A stretch of 63,259 bases of DNA from an uncultured Bacteroidales bacterium (GCA_900317885.1 ONIM01000034.1:1-63259), one strand, 5' to 3'. Shown: positions 18,579-26,479, counted from the first letter of the stretch. Made by a program: numbers and translations. The notes: generated by a model from the letters alone, not told the origin.

Positions 18579-18631
18579 GTCGGATAACATCCGACACAAT
18601 GAACGACGAAGAAAGCCCAATTTAATTGGGC
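18579..18631 (-). ncRNA. Two-hairpin intergenic module, copy B
   Basis: GTCGGAT/ATCCGAC (18579-18595) and GCCCAATT/AATTGGGC (18615-18631) have the same spacing as copy A at 15319-15371. Each stem differs from copy A by one base pair, changed on both sides, which argues that pairing is maintained. Confidence 0.55.
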
Positions 18632-18645
18632 ACAAAAGAAGAAAG

Positions 18646-18681
18646 AAAAAAGCCAGCCTGCTTAGTGGTCAAGCAGGCTGG
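18646..18681 (-). terminator. Terminator downstream of the TPR gene
   Basis: On the minus strand an 11-bp perfect stem (18653-18663 with 18671-18681, CCAGCCTGCTT arms) is followed by a T6 run (18646-18651). A second hairpin, TCGACCA/TGGTCGA, lies between it and the TPR stop. Confidence 0.85.
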
Positions 18682-18816
18682 AGTTCCGATAGATCGAGTT
18701 ATCGGGTTATCGAAAAAGCGAATCTTAATCGACCAAACTTGGTCGATGCGGAGACCATGTGGATTAGAAAAAACACTCGTAAAACTCGCGAGCATAGGAC
18801 AGCGCAGACATATTCT

Positions 18817-19683
18817 TTATTTCTTGTTGCGGCGTTTGAGTTCTTTTTTGAGAAATTTGATATTGTTCTTAATGAGTTTATCTTTCGGAGCTGCTTTAGA
18901 GGCCTTCTGCATCCAAAAGAGCGCTTGCTCATAGTCTTCCTGCTGATAGTAGATAACCGCCTTGTCATTCAAGAAAACAGGAGACGACGGATAGTACTTG
19001 AGTGCCGTTTCCGTCAGTTGCATAGTTTCTGCATAAAATTCATTGGAAAGAAGCGTGTTCATCCGATCCTGGACTGTTTGAACTACCGGATCCGCTTCCT
19101 GCGGATCGAGATTATCGAACGGCTCGTCCTTGGTATAAAGCCACGAACCGGTATGACGTGTGCTATATGCAAGAAGACGATCAAAGACAGCAATCATCCG
19201 TTCCAAGTCATCCGCGTACAGAAACGCCATTATTTCGCCCTGCCATATATCCAAACGCTCGGGATAGCGGATCAAAGCTCGCTCCAACCAATCGACGGAT
19301 TGCTCAAAATGCAGGGTGTCCGTGAGCATATATCCCTGATACACATATCCGGCTATACCACCTGTCGAATCACTCAAAGTCATAGCCTGATCTACATAAG
19401 GCGGCTTGCGGACAGACATTGTAATGCCGGAGAAAAAAGCACGGTTGTAATGGTAATTGAACTCACAAGTATATCTATCGGCACAGTCCGGACCAGATTG
19501 CTCCCATTGATCAAGATACTGGCGGATAAGCGGCATGGTATCTTTCTGTCCTGTTTGGGAGAACGAGTGGATTGTGTCAAATGCGGCGGAGAAGCCGTCA
19601 TTCCAATCCGAGCAAGTTTTAACAACTGTTTGTCCGAATGCCATTAGCGGCATGAACAAGAAAAAGAAAAAGAGGCGTTTCAT
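18817..19683 (-). CDS. Secreted tetratricopeptide-repeat protein
   Basis: 288 residues with a signal peptide (FFFFLFMPLMAFGQ). Helical repeats of TPR type are clearest at about 225-275, where AETMQLTETALKYYPSSPVFLNDKAVIYYQ and QALFWMQKASKAAPKD-like helices are paired. Earlier pieces such as ALIRYPERLDIWQGEIMA fit the same fold. It ends in a basic KKELKRRNKK tail. TPR proteins of this kind scaffold protein contacts in the periplasm; the partner is unknown. It begins 22 bp after the AbiEi-like gene and shares the CCCTATGAAACGCC start context with its neighbours. Confidence 0.8.
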   Translation of the reverse strand: MKRLFFFFLFMPLMAFGQTVVKTCSDWNDGFSAAFDTIHSFSQTGQKDTMPLIRQYLDQWEQSGPDCADRYTCEFNYHYNRAFFSGITMSVRKPPYVDQAMTLSDSTGGIAGYVYQGYMLTDTLHFEQSVDWLERALIRYPERLDIWQGEIMAFLYADDLERMIAVFDRLLAYSTRHTGSWLYTKDEPFDNLDPQEADPVVQTVQDRMNTLLSNEFYAETMQLTETALKYYPSSPVFLNDKAVIYYQQEDYEQALFWMQKASKAAPKDKLIKNNIKFLKKELKRRNKK

Positions 19684-19705
19684 AGGGCTATTGTTTCTAT
19701 AAATC

Positions 19706-20380
19706 TCAATATTGTTTCACTTTTGCGGGTGTCGAAGAGGAGATGCTCAAAATCACGCTGTTTGGTATTTCGTAGGCTTTGAATAAAAGTTTCAAGCGCT
19801 TATTTATAACAGGGCTGCTGATACGCTGCGTGTACTCCAATAGGCGCTCTTGGTTTAGTTCCTCTCGCATCCAGTCTTCGTCAAAACGCAGTTCACGCAT
19901 CTCGTCCGGCGTAGAATACTGCGGATAGAGGTAGAGCAGGTCGATAATGGCTTTTTCCGGCGTCGCCATCATGTATTGCTTGCCGTCCCGCATGGTTTTC
20001 GGTTCGAAGCCCCAAAAGAGTCGAGGACGAATGGTTTGATAACTGAACTGACCGAATGCGTTCTCATAACGGCAGGTCTTTTGTGTTGTTACACTCGTTA
20101 TTTCTACCACCGCTTCGGGAATAATGCCGTAGAACGAAAGTGCGGTATGCAGGCTGATGTACGAAGGTGCGCAAATCTTACCGGCAATAAGCCGCGCATA
20201 GTCGGGTTGTTGGATATAATCCGAGAAGGCGTACCAACCTTGGCGAAGCGGTACGATGTAGCCGGCTCGTTGCCACTGAACAAAGTTTCCGCGATGAAAA
20301 TCCGGATAGATAGCCCGCACTTGTGCCACAGAAAAGCAAACCAAGCGATGCCACTCATTATAAAACTGAACGTACGTCAT
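19706..20380 (-). CDS. AbiEi-like antitoxin/transcriptional regulator, without a toxin partner
   Basis: 224 residues resembling type IV AbiEi antitoxins. An N-terminal winged-helix part (about 1-55, GNFVQWQRAGYIVPLRQGWYAF) matches the AbiEi_4-type domain. It is followed by YISLHTALSFYGIIPE, the usual start of the C-terminal antitoxin domain, and MMATPEKAIIDLLYLYP. In abiE loci the nucleotidyltransferase toxin AbiEii lies immediately downstream; here the next gene is a TPR protein and no toxin was found on either side. It may therefore be an orphan regulator or the surviving half of a decayed system. Confidence 0.78.
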   Translation of the reverse strand: MTYVQFYNEWHRLVCFSVAQVRAIYPDFHRGNFVQWQRAGYIVPLRQGWYAFSDYIQQPDYARLIAGKICAPSYISLHTALSFYGIIPEAVVEITSVTTQKTCRYENAFGQFSYQTIRPRLFWGFEPKTMRDGKQYMMATPEKAIIDLLYLYPQYSTPDEMRELRFDEDWMREELNQERLLEYTQRISSPVINKRLKLLFKAYEIPNSVILSISSSTPAKVKQY

Positions 20381-20439
20381 TATATTGTTTTATTTCAATT
20401 ATGCATCAATTTTAGTGCATTATAGAAACAAATCCGCTG

Positions 20440-20471
20440 CAAAATTACAACAAATTTTGCATATACGCAAA
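20440..20471 (-). promoter_or_regulatory. Promoter of the AbiEi-like gene
   Basis: On the minus strand TTTG (20468-20471), 20 bp and TAATTTTG (20440-20447). The -33 box forms part of TTTGCGTATATGCAAA, an imperfect dyad that could also serve autoregulation. Confidence 0.75.
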
Positions 20472-20494
20472 TTTTTCTATCGTTTTTAGTTATT

Positions 20495-20665
20495 TTAGCT
20501 CATCAGACAGACATTCTCCATATTGGATTGCATCATCATACCGCTCCTATACGGTAGCATGGACACCTGTATATCCACTCCATGCAACAGGCTACCGCTG
20601 TCTGCTGTAAGAGAGAAGTTCGGCAGTTGGATATCTACCGGCGAGGACGCCTCGTAGTTGATTAC
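20495..20665 (-). pseudogene. 3' fragment of an unrecognised gene
   Basis: The minus strand is open for 56 codons and reads protein-like (VDIQLPNFSLTADSGSLLHG, then VDIQVSMLPYRSGMMMQ and a TAA stop). A TAG directly precedes it and no start with a leader is present. It looks like the end of a beta-rich protein whose front has been lost. Confidence 0.4.
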
Positions 20666-20674
20666 CTATTAAAA

Positions 20675-20995
20675 TTATGGGAAGTCATACCATTCCTTTT
20701 GCTCTGAATCGTAGATATAATATTCATCAAATCCAAGACAGAAATATACAGTATAAGTAGAATCATTCTTTTTTTCATAAAAAGGCCCTACGCCACTATC
20801 ACTTTCCAAATATATTAAATTGTCAGGATAAAAACCCGTCTCATTTTTGATGGAGTCAATAGTCCTTATCATCGTTTCAGCATTTTGCTGCATTTGTAAT
20901 TCATCAAATCGCCACTTTAGCCAAATAATGGCAGTTATAATGAATGGTCCAATTATCAGCAATGAAACTACATTAAAATACTTTTTGTTATTCAT
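20675..20995 (-). CDS. Small membrane-anchored protein
   Basis: 106 residues, not recognised. It has an N-terminal membrane anchor (about 8-27, FNVVSLLIIGPFIITAIIWL), then a helix (MQQNAETMIRTIDSIKNETG) and a short acidic, Tyr-rich end (YTVYFCLGFDEYYIYDSEQK). The layout, a single helix running from the membrane into a small beta unit with a GFYPDNL segment, is pseudopilin-like, but no prepilin cleavage site is visible. It stands alone among remnants of other genes. Confidence 0.6.
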   Translation of the reverse strand: MNNKKYFNVVSLLIIGPFIITAIIWLKWRFDELQMQQNAETMIRTIDSIKNETGFYPDNLIYLESDSGVGPFYEKKNDSTYTVYFCLGFDEYYIYDSEQKEWYDFP

Positions 20996-21019
20996 AATTT
21001 CATCGAAGTTACAATTATT

Positions 21020-21100
21020 CTATAGTATAAACGGGAGTCGTAGTGGTGTTTGTTTTTGAAGGGGAATGATATATGTGATAATAGGGAGAAGGCGTTTCAT
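21020..21100 (-). pseudogene. Truncated start of a secreted-protein gene
   Basis: A 26-codon frame beginning MKRLLPIITYIIPL lies 7 bp beyond the lipoprotein stop, in the CCCTATGAAACGCC context shared by the paralogous genes around it. It breaks off after the signal-like stretch. It is probably the relic of a third gene in this module. Confidence 0.45.
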
Positions 21101-21107
21101 AGGGCTA

Positions 21108-22211
21108 TTATTTTTCTTTACTGTGATACCAATCCCAATTATACGGTTTCTCGGCGTACTTGCTGACTATGGGTAAGAACCGTACACGTTCAGGCTCTTC
21201 GTAATAAGCTTTGTAGAGATTTTCGGGATACATTGTTTTTTTGTACGCTTGTTTGGTTTCGAATGTCTCCTCCATAAAATGATATGCCCAATCATCATCG
21301 TAAGCCATAACGGCTTTGAACAGCACAACAAGTCTGCCGTAATCGATATATCTGCGTTTCAGTTCATAATCGCGTATTTCTTCCAACAGAGGTATAAAAT
21401 CAGCATCCTGCCAGTTTTTTAATCCTGCTAACGCGAAATTAGTTTTTTCTTCACATTCTCCACGACACGCTCCCTCACGATCCAAGCCATTCTTGTATTG
21501 TTTCAAGGCGGCAATAAACAAGTCTTTATCGCTCTCTTTCTTATATTGGGCGAGTTCAATAAGCATGTTGTCATGTCCTTCCAAATACAATTCCCGTATT
21601 CTGTCATACATCTCCAATGTATCCGACAAACGACAGACAGAAGGCCAGACTTGAAAATCGAGATGTGACAAGCCGGGAGTAAAGGCTATCAAACTATCCA
21701 ACTGAAATAGTTGTTGCGGCGAGAATAAAGAATCAGAGAGTGAGGTGCTAATCATATATTCAGCAACATTCCACGTCCGGATAACATCATATGAAGGCGA
21801 GGCGAATGTGGCAGTATCTTTGATGCCAGCACACACAATAGGGAAGCAAGCTTTATGGCGTTTTTCCGCCAACAGAGAGAAAGCAAACGCACGCAATGCG
21901 GGCACAGAGGAGAAACGCGCCATCGAACATAACTCTCTGTCCGTCGCAACGGCTTTGATTTTTTCCTGCACGTACCATCCCTGATAGGTGTCTGCCCATC
22001 CATCACTCTCCGTCTGATAAAAAACATTCCCCATCTTGGTCATTTCCTCTTTGGACGGAAAATCTCCTGTTCCGAATATGGAATCAATATTGAGAATCAG
22101 CGTATCGTCCATAGATATTGACTTTTCCGGGCAAAGACCTTTAGACGAATTGTTTTTGTGACAAGCCGTTAGGCATAAACAGGCGAGGAATATGTAGATT
22201 AGGTGTTTCAT
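21108..22211 (-). CDS. Lipoprotein of unknown function (second module)
   Basis: 367 residues with lipoprotein signal YIFLACLCLTACHK (C17). The mature protein is predicted mainly helical, with HEAT- or TPR-like stretches: VPALRAFAFSLLAEKRH near 105, NMLIELAQYKKESDKDLFI and LIPLLEEIRDYELKRRYI-like helices. No catalytic motif was recognised. It begins 4 bp after a TonB-C gene, the same arrangement as 16465-17710. The two lipoproteins share signal peptides but not their mature parts, so the secretion and TonB-C part was duplicated with different cargo. Confidence 0.72.
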   Translation of the reverse strand: MKHLIYIFLACLCLTACHKNNSSKGLCPEKSISMDDTLILNIDSIFGTGDFPSKEEMTKMGNVFYQTESDGWADTYQGWYVQEKIKAVATDRELCSMARFSSVPALRAFAFSLLAEKRHKACFPIVCAGIKDTATFASPSYDVIRTWNVAEYMISTSLSDSLFSPQQLFQLDSLIAFTPGLSHLDFQVWPSVCRLSDTLEMYDRIRELYLEGHDNMLIELAQYKKESDKDLFIAALKQYKNGLDREGACRGECEEKTNFALAGLKNWQDADFIPLLEEIRDYELKRRYIDYGRLVVLFKAVMAYDDDWAYHFMEETFETKQAYKKTMYPENLYKAYYEEPERVRFLPIVSKYAEKPYNWDWYHSKEK

Positions 22212-22215
22212 AAAG

Positions 22216-22620
22216 CTATTTAAGTTTGAAGTCTACAGGCACAGTAAATCTCACCGGAGCAAACTCGCCCGGGTCGTGTTTCCAGACCCATTTGGGCATT
22301 TCAGAGATTACACGTTTCGCCTCCTCGTCAAACTTAGGGTAACCCATCGAACGAACAACCTCAACGTCCGTAATGGAGCCATCTGCCTGCACTAAAAATT
22401 GTACAATAACGCGTCCGGTAATGTCAGCATCCCATACTAAGTCCAAATAATGCGTGTTTTGAATCAGATATTGAGCAAAGGCTTGTTGCCCACCGGGAAA
22501 CTCAGGCACATTATATCTATCGATGAATATTTCTTGCTCAGAACCAGCAGGAATAGTATCTTGCGCTTGCACAATGAGGGGCAAGAGACATGAAAGGAGG
22601 ATGGGGAGGAAGTGTTTCAT
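22216..22620 (-). CDS. Secreted TonB C-terminal domain protein (second copy)
   Basis: 134 residues: signal peptide (LLSCLLPLIVQAQ), then a TonB C-terminal domain very close to that at 17300-17710. VQFLVQADGSITDVEVVRSMGYP and FDEEAKRVISEMPKWVWK are almost the same in both. It lacks a membrane anchor. It lies 18 bp after the DUF4143 ATPase gene and may share its transcript. Confidence 0.88.
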   Translation of the reverse strand: MKHFLPILLSCLLPLIVQAQDTIPAGSEQEIFIDRYNVPEFPGGQQAFAQYLIQNTHYLDLVWDADITGRVIVQFLVQADGSITDVEVVRSMGYPKFDEEAKRVISEMPKWVWKHDPGEFAPVRFTVPVDFKLK

Positions 22621-22638
22621 AGAAATGATTTCGTTTAT

Positions 22639-23904
22639 TTATTGCCACTCATGGAAAGGGCGGATCTTGATATCTAAGCCCTCATGCGTGGTATCTTCGT
22701 ATGTATGGTCGGTTAACAGCAATAAATTATTGCACTTGGTTACCTGAGCGGCTGTCTTTAATCCGTTCAGTTCGCGATTGCGTGTTTTTTCTGTAGAGAT
22801 ATCGTACGACACTTGAATGCATTGCAGCACTTGGTTGCCTTGGCAAACCAGAAAATCGCACTCTCCGCTACGCTCTTTAAGATAGCAGATGTCCCATCCG
22901 TTCAGTTTGCATTTACGAAGTAACTGGATAAGCACGATCGTCTCTATTCTCCAACCCAAGTTCTCCGGAGAAAAAGCATTCTCGCGCATATTCATCATCG
23001 CCACATCCACAGCGTATAACTTCTCCTGTACCGTGCGTAGCTTGCTTTTGGTTGCATATTTCGGCACTCCCACCAATAGGTACGCTTGTTTAAGGTAGTC
23101 TATATAGTTCTTGGTGGTATGCAGCGACTTGAAATGGAACAAGTCGGTTATTTCCTGCGTAGCCACTATGGACGGGGAGATATTGAGCAGATGGTGAGCC
23201 ATTTGCTCGAAAGCAGCCTTGTAAACAATCTTGTAACGTTGCTCGATATCGCGTTTGAGGATGTTATCGACCAACGTATTGATATAGTGCCGCTTATCTT
23301 CGATGATTAGCAACTCCGGAAAACCACCCTGCTGCATGTATTCATCGAAAGCGGCTCTACGGAAAGCCGTTTCCTTGGTAGCCACGCTCTTCGTGTCCAC
23401 GCCTTTCATATCGCAGAACTCTTGAAAAGAGAACGGATAGAGCGAAATCTCTTTGTTGCGTCCAGTCAAGTGAGTTGCCAACTCGCCGCTTAATAACTTG
23501 GCATTGGAACCGGTAATGATGACATGCATCTTCTGGCGCAACATTCGGTTGACGAACAGATGCCAACCGTCTATGTCTTGAATCTCGTCAAGGAAAAGAT
23601 ATTGAAAGTCGCCGTAGATCTTGTACAGCACTTCGAGCACATCGTTCAACTGCTCGGCTTGCAGCCCTTTAAATCGCTCATCGTCAAAATCCGCATAGGC
23701 AAAATGCACGCCTCTTTGCTTGAGGGCTTGATAGCACATGGTCGATTTGCCACTACGTCGCACACCTATCACTACCTGCGCTTGCGGACTATTTATCTCC
23801 ACGAGTGCTTCTTCCGGTCGATGGCAAAGGGCCTCTTGTTCGCGTGCTTCCAACTCATTCTTTTGATCCAAGAGAATCGTTTCTAAAGTTCTACTATCAA
23901 TCAT
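22639..23904 (-). CDS. AAA family ATPase with DUF4143 C-terminal domain
   Basis: 421 residues. The N-terminal ATPase has Walker A GVRRSGKSTMCYQ (near 47) and Walker B YLFLDEIQDIDGW (near 104), and the sensor region ITGSNAKLLSGELATHLTGR is the family hallmark. The C-terminal half is a DUF4143 domain ending in a restriction-like GECDFLVCQGNQVLQCIQVSYD. These proteins are common in variable loci of Bacteroidetes; their target is unknown and some behave as selfish or defence-related genes. Three phased 19-bp repeats and a promoter lie just upstream. Confidence 0.9.
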   Translation of the reverse strand: MIDSRTLETILLDQKNELEAREQEALCHRPEEALVEINSPQAQVVIGVRRSGKSTMCYQALKQRGVHFAYADFDDERFKGLQAEQLNDVLEVLYKIYGDFQYLFLDEIQDIDGWHLFVNRMLRQKMHVIITGSNAKLLSGELATHLTGRNKEISLYPFSFQEFCDMKGVDTKSVATKETAFRRAAFDEYMQQGGFPELLIIEDKRHYINTLVDNILKRDIEQRYKIVYKAAFEQMAHHLLNISPSIVATQEITDLFHFKSLHTTKNYIDYLKQAYLLVGVPKYATKSKLRTVQEKLYAVDVAMMNMRENAFSPENLGWRIETIVLIQLLRKCKLNGWDICYLKERSGECDFLVCQGNQVLQCIQVSYDISTEKTRNRELNGLKTAAQVTKCNNLLLLTDHTYEDTTHEGLDIKIRPFHEWQ

Positions 23905-23924
23905 AAGACATTAAAATTTTGCGC

Positions 23925-23954
23925 AAAGGTACTGCTTTTTTTTGAATTGTGCAA
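23925..23954 (-). promoter_or_regulatory. Promoter of the DUF4143 ATPase gene
   Basis: On the minus strand TTG (23952-23954), 19 bp ending in AAAGCAG, and TACCTTTG (23925-23932). Confidence 0.75.
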
Positions 23955-23977
23955 GAGTTGGTACTACTTTTTTACCA

Positions 23978-24061
23978 TTAGAATGCATTATTTTACAAGA
24001 ATCTCATTCTTAGAATGCATTATTTTGCATTGAATTGCCGTTTTAGAATGCATTATTTTAC
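23978..24061. repeat. Three phased 19-bp direct repeats upstream of the ATPase gene
   Basis: TTAGAATGCATTATTTTAC occurs at 23978-23996, 24010-24028 (one change) and 24043-24061. The spacings of 32 and 33 bp are close to three helical turns. They lie just upstream of the promoter and look like binding sites for a regulator. No spacers or cas genes accompany them. Confidence 0.75.
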
Positions 24062-24107
24062 AACTCTTGATATATTAGATTATGAGATTTTACCAAAACA
24101 TCCGCAG

Positions 24108-24137
24108 CAAAGGTACGCATTTTTTGATATATGCAAA
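24108..24137 (-). promoter_or_regulatory. Second promoter-like sequence upstream of the repeats
   Basis: On the minus strand TTTG (24134-24137), 18 bp and TACCTTTG (24108-24115). The spacer is 2 bp shorter than usual in this window, and the site belongs to a partly degenerate copy of the hairpin-promoter module. Confidence 0.5.
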
Positions 24138-24191
24138 TTTTGGGGAGGTAGAAATATAAGAAAAAGGGATTTTTTGCTAAAATCATCGGAT

Positions 24192-24403
24192 GACAGCCGG
24201 CATCCGATGCCGGGGAAAAGAAGAAAGCGGGATGGTAGCACGCGGAAAGGGAAAAAGCAGCGGAGCTGATGCTCCGCGTCGGGAACGTAATCCAGACGCG
24301 CATTCATGCGCGGGGCATAGACGCTAAGAATCGCTCGCGGGAATAGCCGCGAGAGTTAGACCGGATGAGACAGCCGGCATCCGATGCCGGGGAAAAGAAG
24401 AAA
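24192..24403. repeat. Duplicated hairpin segment downstream of dapL
   Basis: An identical 35-bp stretch with the hairpin CCGGCAT/ATGCCGG occurs at 24192-24226 and 24369-24403. The adjoining GCGGAGC/GCTCCGC hairpin also recurs (24260-24277 and 24409-24426), followed both times by a GACGTAATCC-like stretch, which in the second copy is the end of dapL. The 3' end of dapL with its terminator was apparently duplicated. With the three direct repeats and the promoters, this accounts for the gene-free stretch 23905-24427. Confidence 0.7.
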
Positions 24404-24426
24404 AAAAAGCGGAGCTCATGCTCCGC
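24401..24426 (-). terminator. dapL terminator
   Basis: On the minus strand GCGGAGC/GCTCCGC with loop ATGA is followed by eight T. It starts directly after the dapL stop. Confidence 0.88.
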
Positions 24427-24427
24427 G

Positions 24428-25603
24428 TCAAGGACGTAATCCGAGGTAAGCATGGATGCGGTGGAGAGCTTCGATGGCGGATGGACGGTTGGCGAAGGCG
24501 GAGAAGCGGACAAATCCTTCTCCACAACGGCCGAAACCGACTCCGGGCGTAGAGACCACTTGGCAATGATTGAGCAGATGGTCAAAGAAGGTCCAGGAGT
24601 TCCATCCGTGCGGCGCGCGACACCATATATACGGTGCATTCTCACCGCCGTACACCTCCAGACCTATTTCACGCAGACCATTCAGGATGAGGGACGCGGT
24701 TTCTTTGTAATAGCACAGATTGTCACGGATACCTTTTTGTCCTTCGGGCGTGAAAGTAGCCTCCGCGGCGCGTTGGGAGACATAGGCGGTGCCGTTGTAT
24801 TTGGTACACTGCCGACGCATCCATAGCGGTTGGAGTCCTGTCTCAAAAGGCACGACCACATAGCCGCAGCGGACAGATGTAAAGCCCGCACTCTTGCTGA
24901 AACTATGCACCTCGATTGCCACTTCTTTTGCCCCTTCGATCTCGTAGATCGTGTGCGGGATGTCGGGCGAAGAGATATAGGCTTCGTAGGCGGCATCGAA
25001 GATGATGAGGGAGTGGTTGCGACGGGCGTACTCCACCCACAAGCAGAGTTGGTCACGCGTCAGGACAGCTCCCGTGGGATTATTGGGGAAACATAAATAG
25101 ATGATGTCCACCGGTTGCGCGGGCAGGTCAGGTACGAAGTTGTTTTCTTTGAGGCAAGGCAGGAGTGTTATCTCGCGTCCTGCCATGATATTCGCATCGA
25201 CGTACGCCGGATAAGTCGGATCCATGATTGCCACTTTGTTGTCGCGGTCGAAGAGATCGCTGAGGTTGCCTAAGTCACTTCCGGCTCCTTCGGAGATAAA
25301 GACTTCATCGGGATGAAAATGAATGCCTCGCGGCAGAAAGAAATGGTCGATGATGGTCTGCCGCAGCCATTCGTAGCCGTTCTCGGGACAATAACCGCGG
25401 AAGGTTTCTTCGTGTGCAAGTTCCTCTGCTGCCCGTTGCATCGCATCCACAATGACGCGTGGTAGAGGACGCGTAACATCGCCAATCCCCATCCGCAAGA
25501 GACGGGCGTCAGGATGCAGCGAGTGGTATTTTTGGACACGCAGGTCGATGTCGTGAAAGAGGTAATGAGCGGGTAAAGATGAATAATGTGAGTTGATTTT
25601 CAT
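24428..25603 (-). CDS. dapL: LL-diaminopimelate aminotransferase
   Basis: PLP enzyme that makes LL-diaminopimelate directly from tetrahydrodipicolinate, the one-step lysine and cell-wall route. 391 residues, fold type I. It has RMGIGDVTRPLP at the N-terminus, EGAGSDLGNLSDLF, the cofactor-binding FPNNPTGAVLTRDQL and IIFDAAYEAYI, the PLP lysine in VHSFSKSAGFTSVRCGYV near 240, and the C-terminal GFVRFSAF arginine motif. It is some 15-20 residues shorter than typical DapL, mostly at the N-terminus, but all active-site segments are present. dapF lies 11 bp upstream in the same operon. Confidence 0.95.
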   Translation of the reverse strand: MKINSHYSSLPAHYLFHDIDLRVQKYHSLHPDARLLRMGIGDVTRPLPRVIVDAMQRAAEELAHEETFRGYCPENGYEWLRQTIIDHFFLPRGIHFHPDEVFISEGAGSDLGNLSDLFDRDNKVAIMDPTYPAYVDANIMAGREITLLPCLKENNFVPDLPAQPVDIIYLCFPNNPTGAVLTRDQLCLWVEYARRNHSLIIFDAAYEAYISSPDIPHTIYEIEGAKEVAIEVHSFSKSAGFTSVRCGYVVVPFETGLQPLWMRRQCTKYNGTAYVSQRAAEATFTPEGQKGIRDNLCYYKETASLILNGLREIGLEVYGGENAPYIWCRAPHGWNSWTFFDHLLNHCQVVSTPGVGFGRCGEGFVRFSAFANRPSAIEALHRIHAYLGLRP

Positions 25604-25614
25604 AAGCGTACGTT

Positions 25615-26448
25615 TTATAAGCTGTATTCTCCACGGAAGACCTCGGTAGCCGGACCGGTCATGGTGACCTCCCGGGTCTCGGGATCATAATGAATATGCA
25701 AGTCTCCTCCTCTCAGATGTACCGTGACGGATTTGCCTGTTTTAGCGAGGACAGCCGCTGCTACTGCTGCGGCACACGCGCCCGTTCCGCAAGCCATCGT
25801 CTCGCCCGAGCCGCGCTCCCACACGCGCATGTCTAATTCATTCGGATTACGCACGGAGACGAACTCTACGTTGGTTCCTTCGGGAAAATGCGGATGTCTC
25901 TCAAGTGTCGGTCCGAGCGGCGTGAGCGACATCGTTGCCACGTGCGTCTGAGGGAAAAGCACTATATGCGGATTGCCCATATTGACAGAGACAAACGCTA
26001 CCGGGCGGTAGTTGATCATCAGCTCATCAAACATCACTTCGGCTTTTCCCATATTGACCTCTGCGCTATCCACTTTCCCCTCCGCGACGTGCAACTTGAG
26101 CGTTCGCAAGCCGGCAAGGGTATGAATACGGATCTGCGTCCGGCGGCAGAGACCGCTCTCATACAGATATTTGCCGACGCATCGAATCGCGTTTCCGCAC
26201 ATCTGCGCTTCGGAGCCATCGGCATTGAAGATCCGCATTTGTGCGTCCGCCTCGTCTGAAGGCAGTATGAGCACCAAGCCATCCGAACCGATACCGAAAT
26301 GACGGTCGGAGAGTTGCTGAGCCAAAGAAGAGAGTTCCGTTTGCGCAATAAGATCCGCCGTTACAGGGTCAAAACAATCCACATAGATGTAGTCATTCCC
26401 TAAACCATGCATTTTTATAAACTGCATCTTTTTGACGTTATTTTTCAT
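25615..26448 (-). CDS. dapF: Diaminopimelate epimerase
   Basis: Interconverts LL- and meso-diaminopimelate, the next step after DapL. 277 residues with the two catalytic cysteines of the cofactor-free epimerases: C84 in AQMCGNAIRCVGKYLY and the partner near 227 in ETMACGTGACAAAVAA. KMHGLGNDYIYVDCF and FGIGSDGLVL are further hallmarks. The ATG at 26448 gives a short basic leader; an alternative ATG at 26427 (MQFIKMHGLGN) fits the family start better and may be used. The promoter is at 26480-26511. Confidence 0.96.
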   Translation of the reverse strand: MKNNVKKMQFIKMHGLGNDYIYVDCFDPVTADLIAQTELSSLAQQLSDRHFGIGSDGLVLILPSDEADAQMRIFNADGSEAQMCGNAIRCVGKYLYESGLCRRTQIRIHTLAGLRTLKLHVAEGKVDSAEVNMGKAEVMFDELMINYRPVAFVSVNMGNPHIVLFPQTHVATMSLTPLGPTLERHPHFPEGTNVEFVSVRNPNELDMRVWERGSGETMACGTGACAAAVAAAVLAKTGKSVTVHLRGGDLHIHYDPETREVTMTGPATEVFRGEYSL

Positions 26449-26479
26449 TTTTAATCCGATTGAAATTCAAAATCGGCGA

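Noticed and set aside
14096-22620. An integrated phage or conjugative element.
   Set aside because: No integrase, transposase, mobilisation or structural genes and no attachment-site repeats were seen; the region looks like accumulated small accessory genes.
23978-24061. The three direct repeats as a small CRISPR array.
   Set aside because: Repeats are only 19 bp, the intervening 13-14 bp are too short for spacers, and there are no cas genes.
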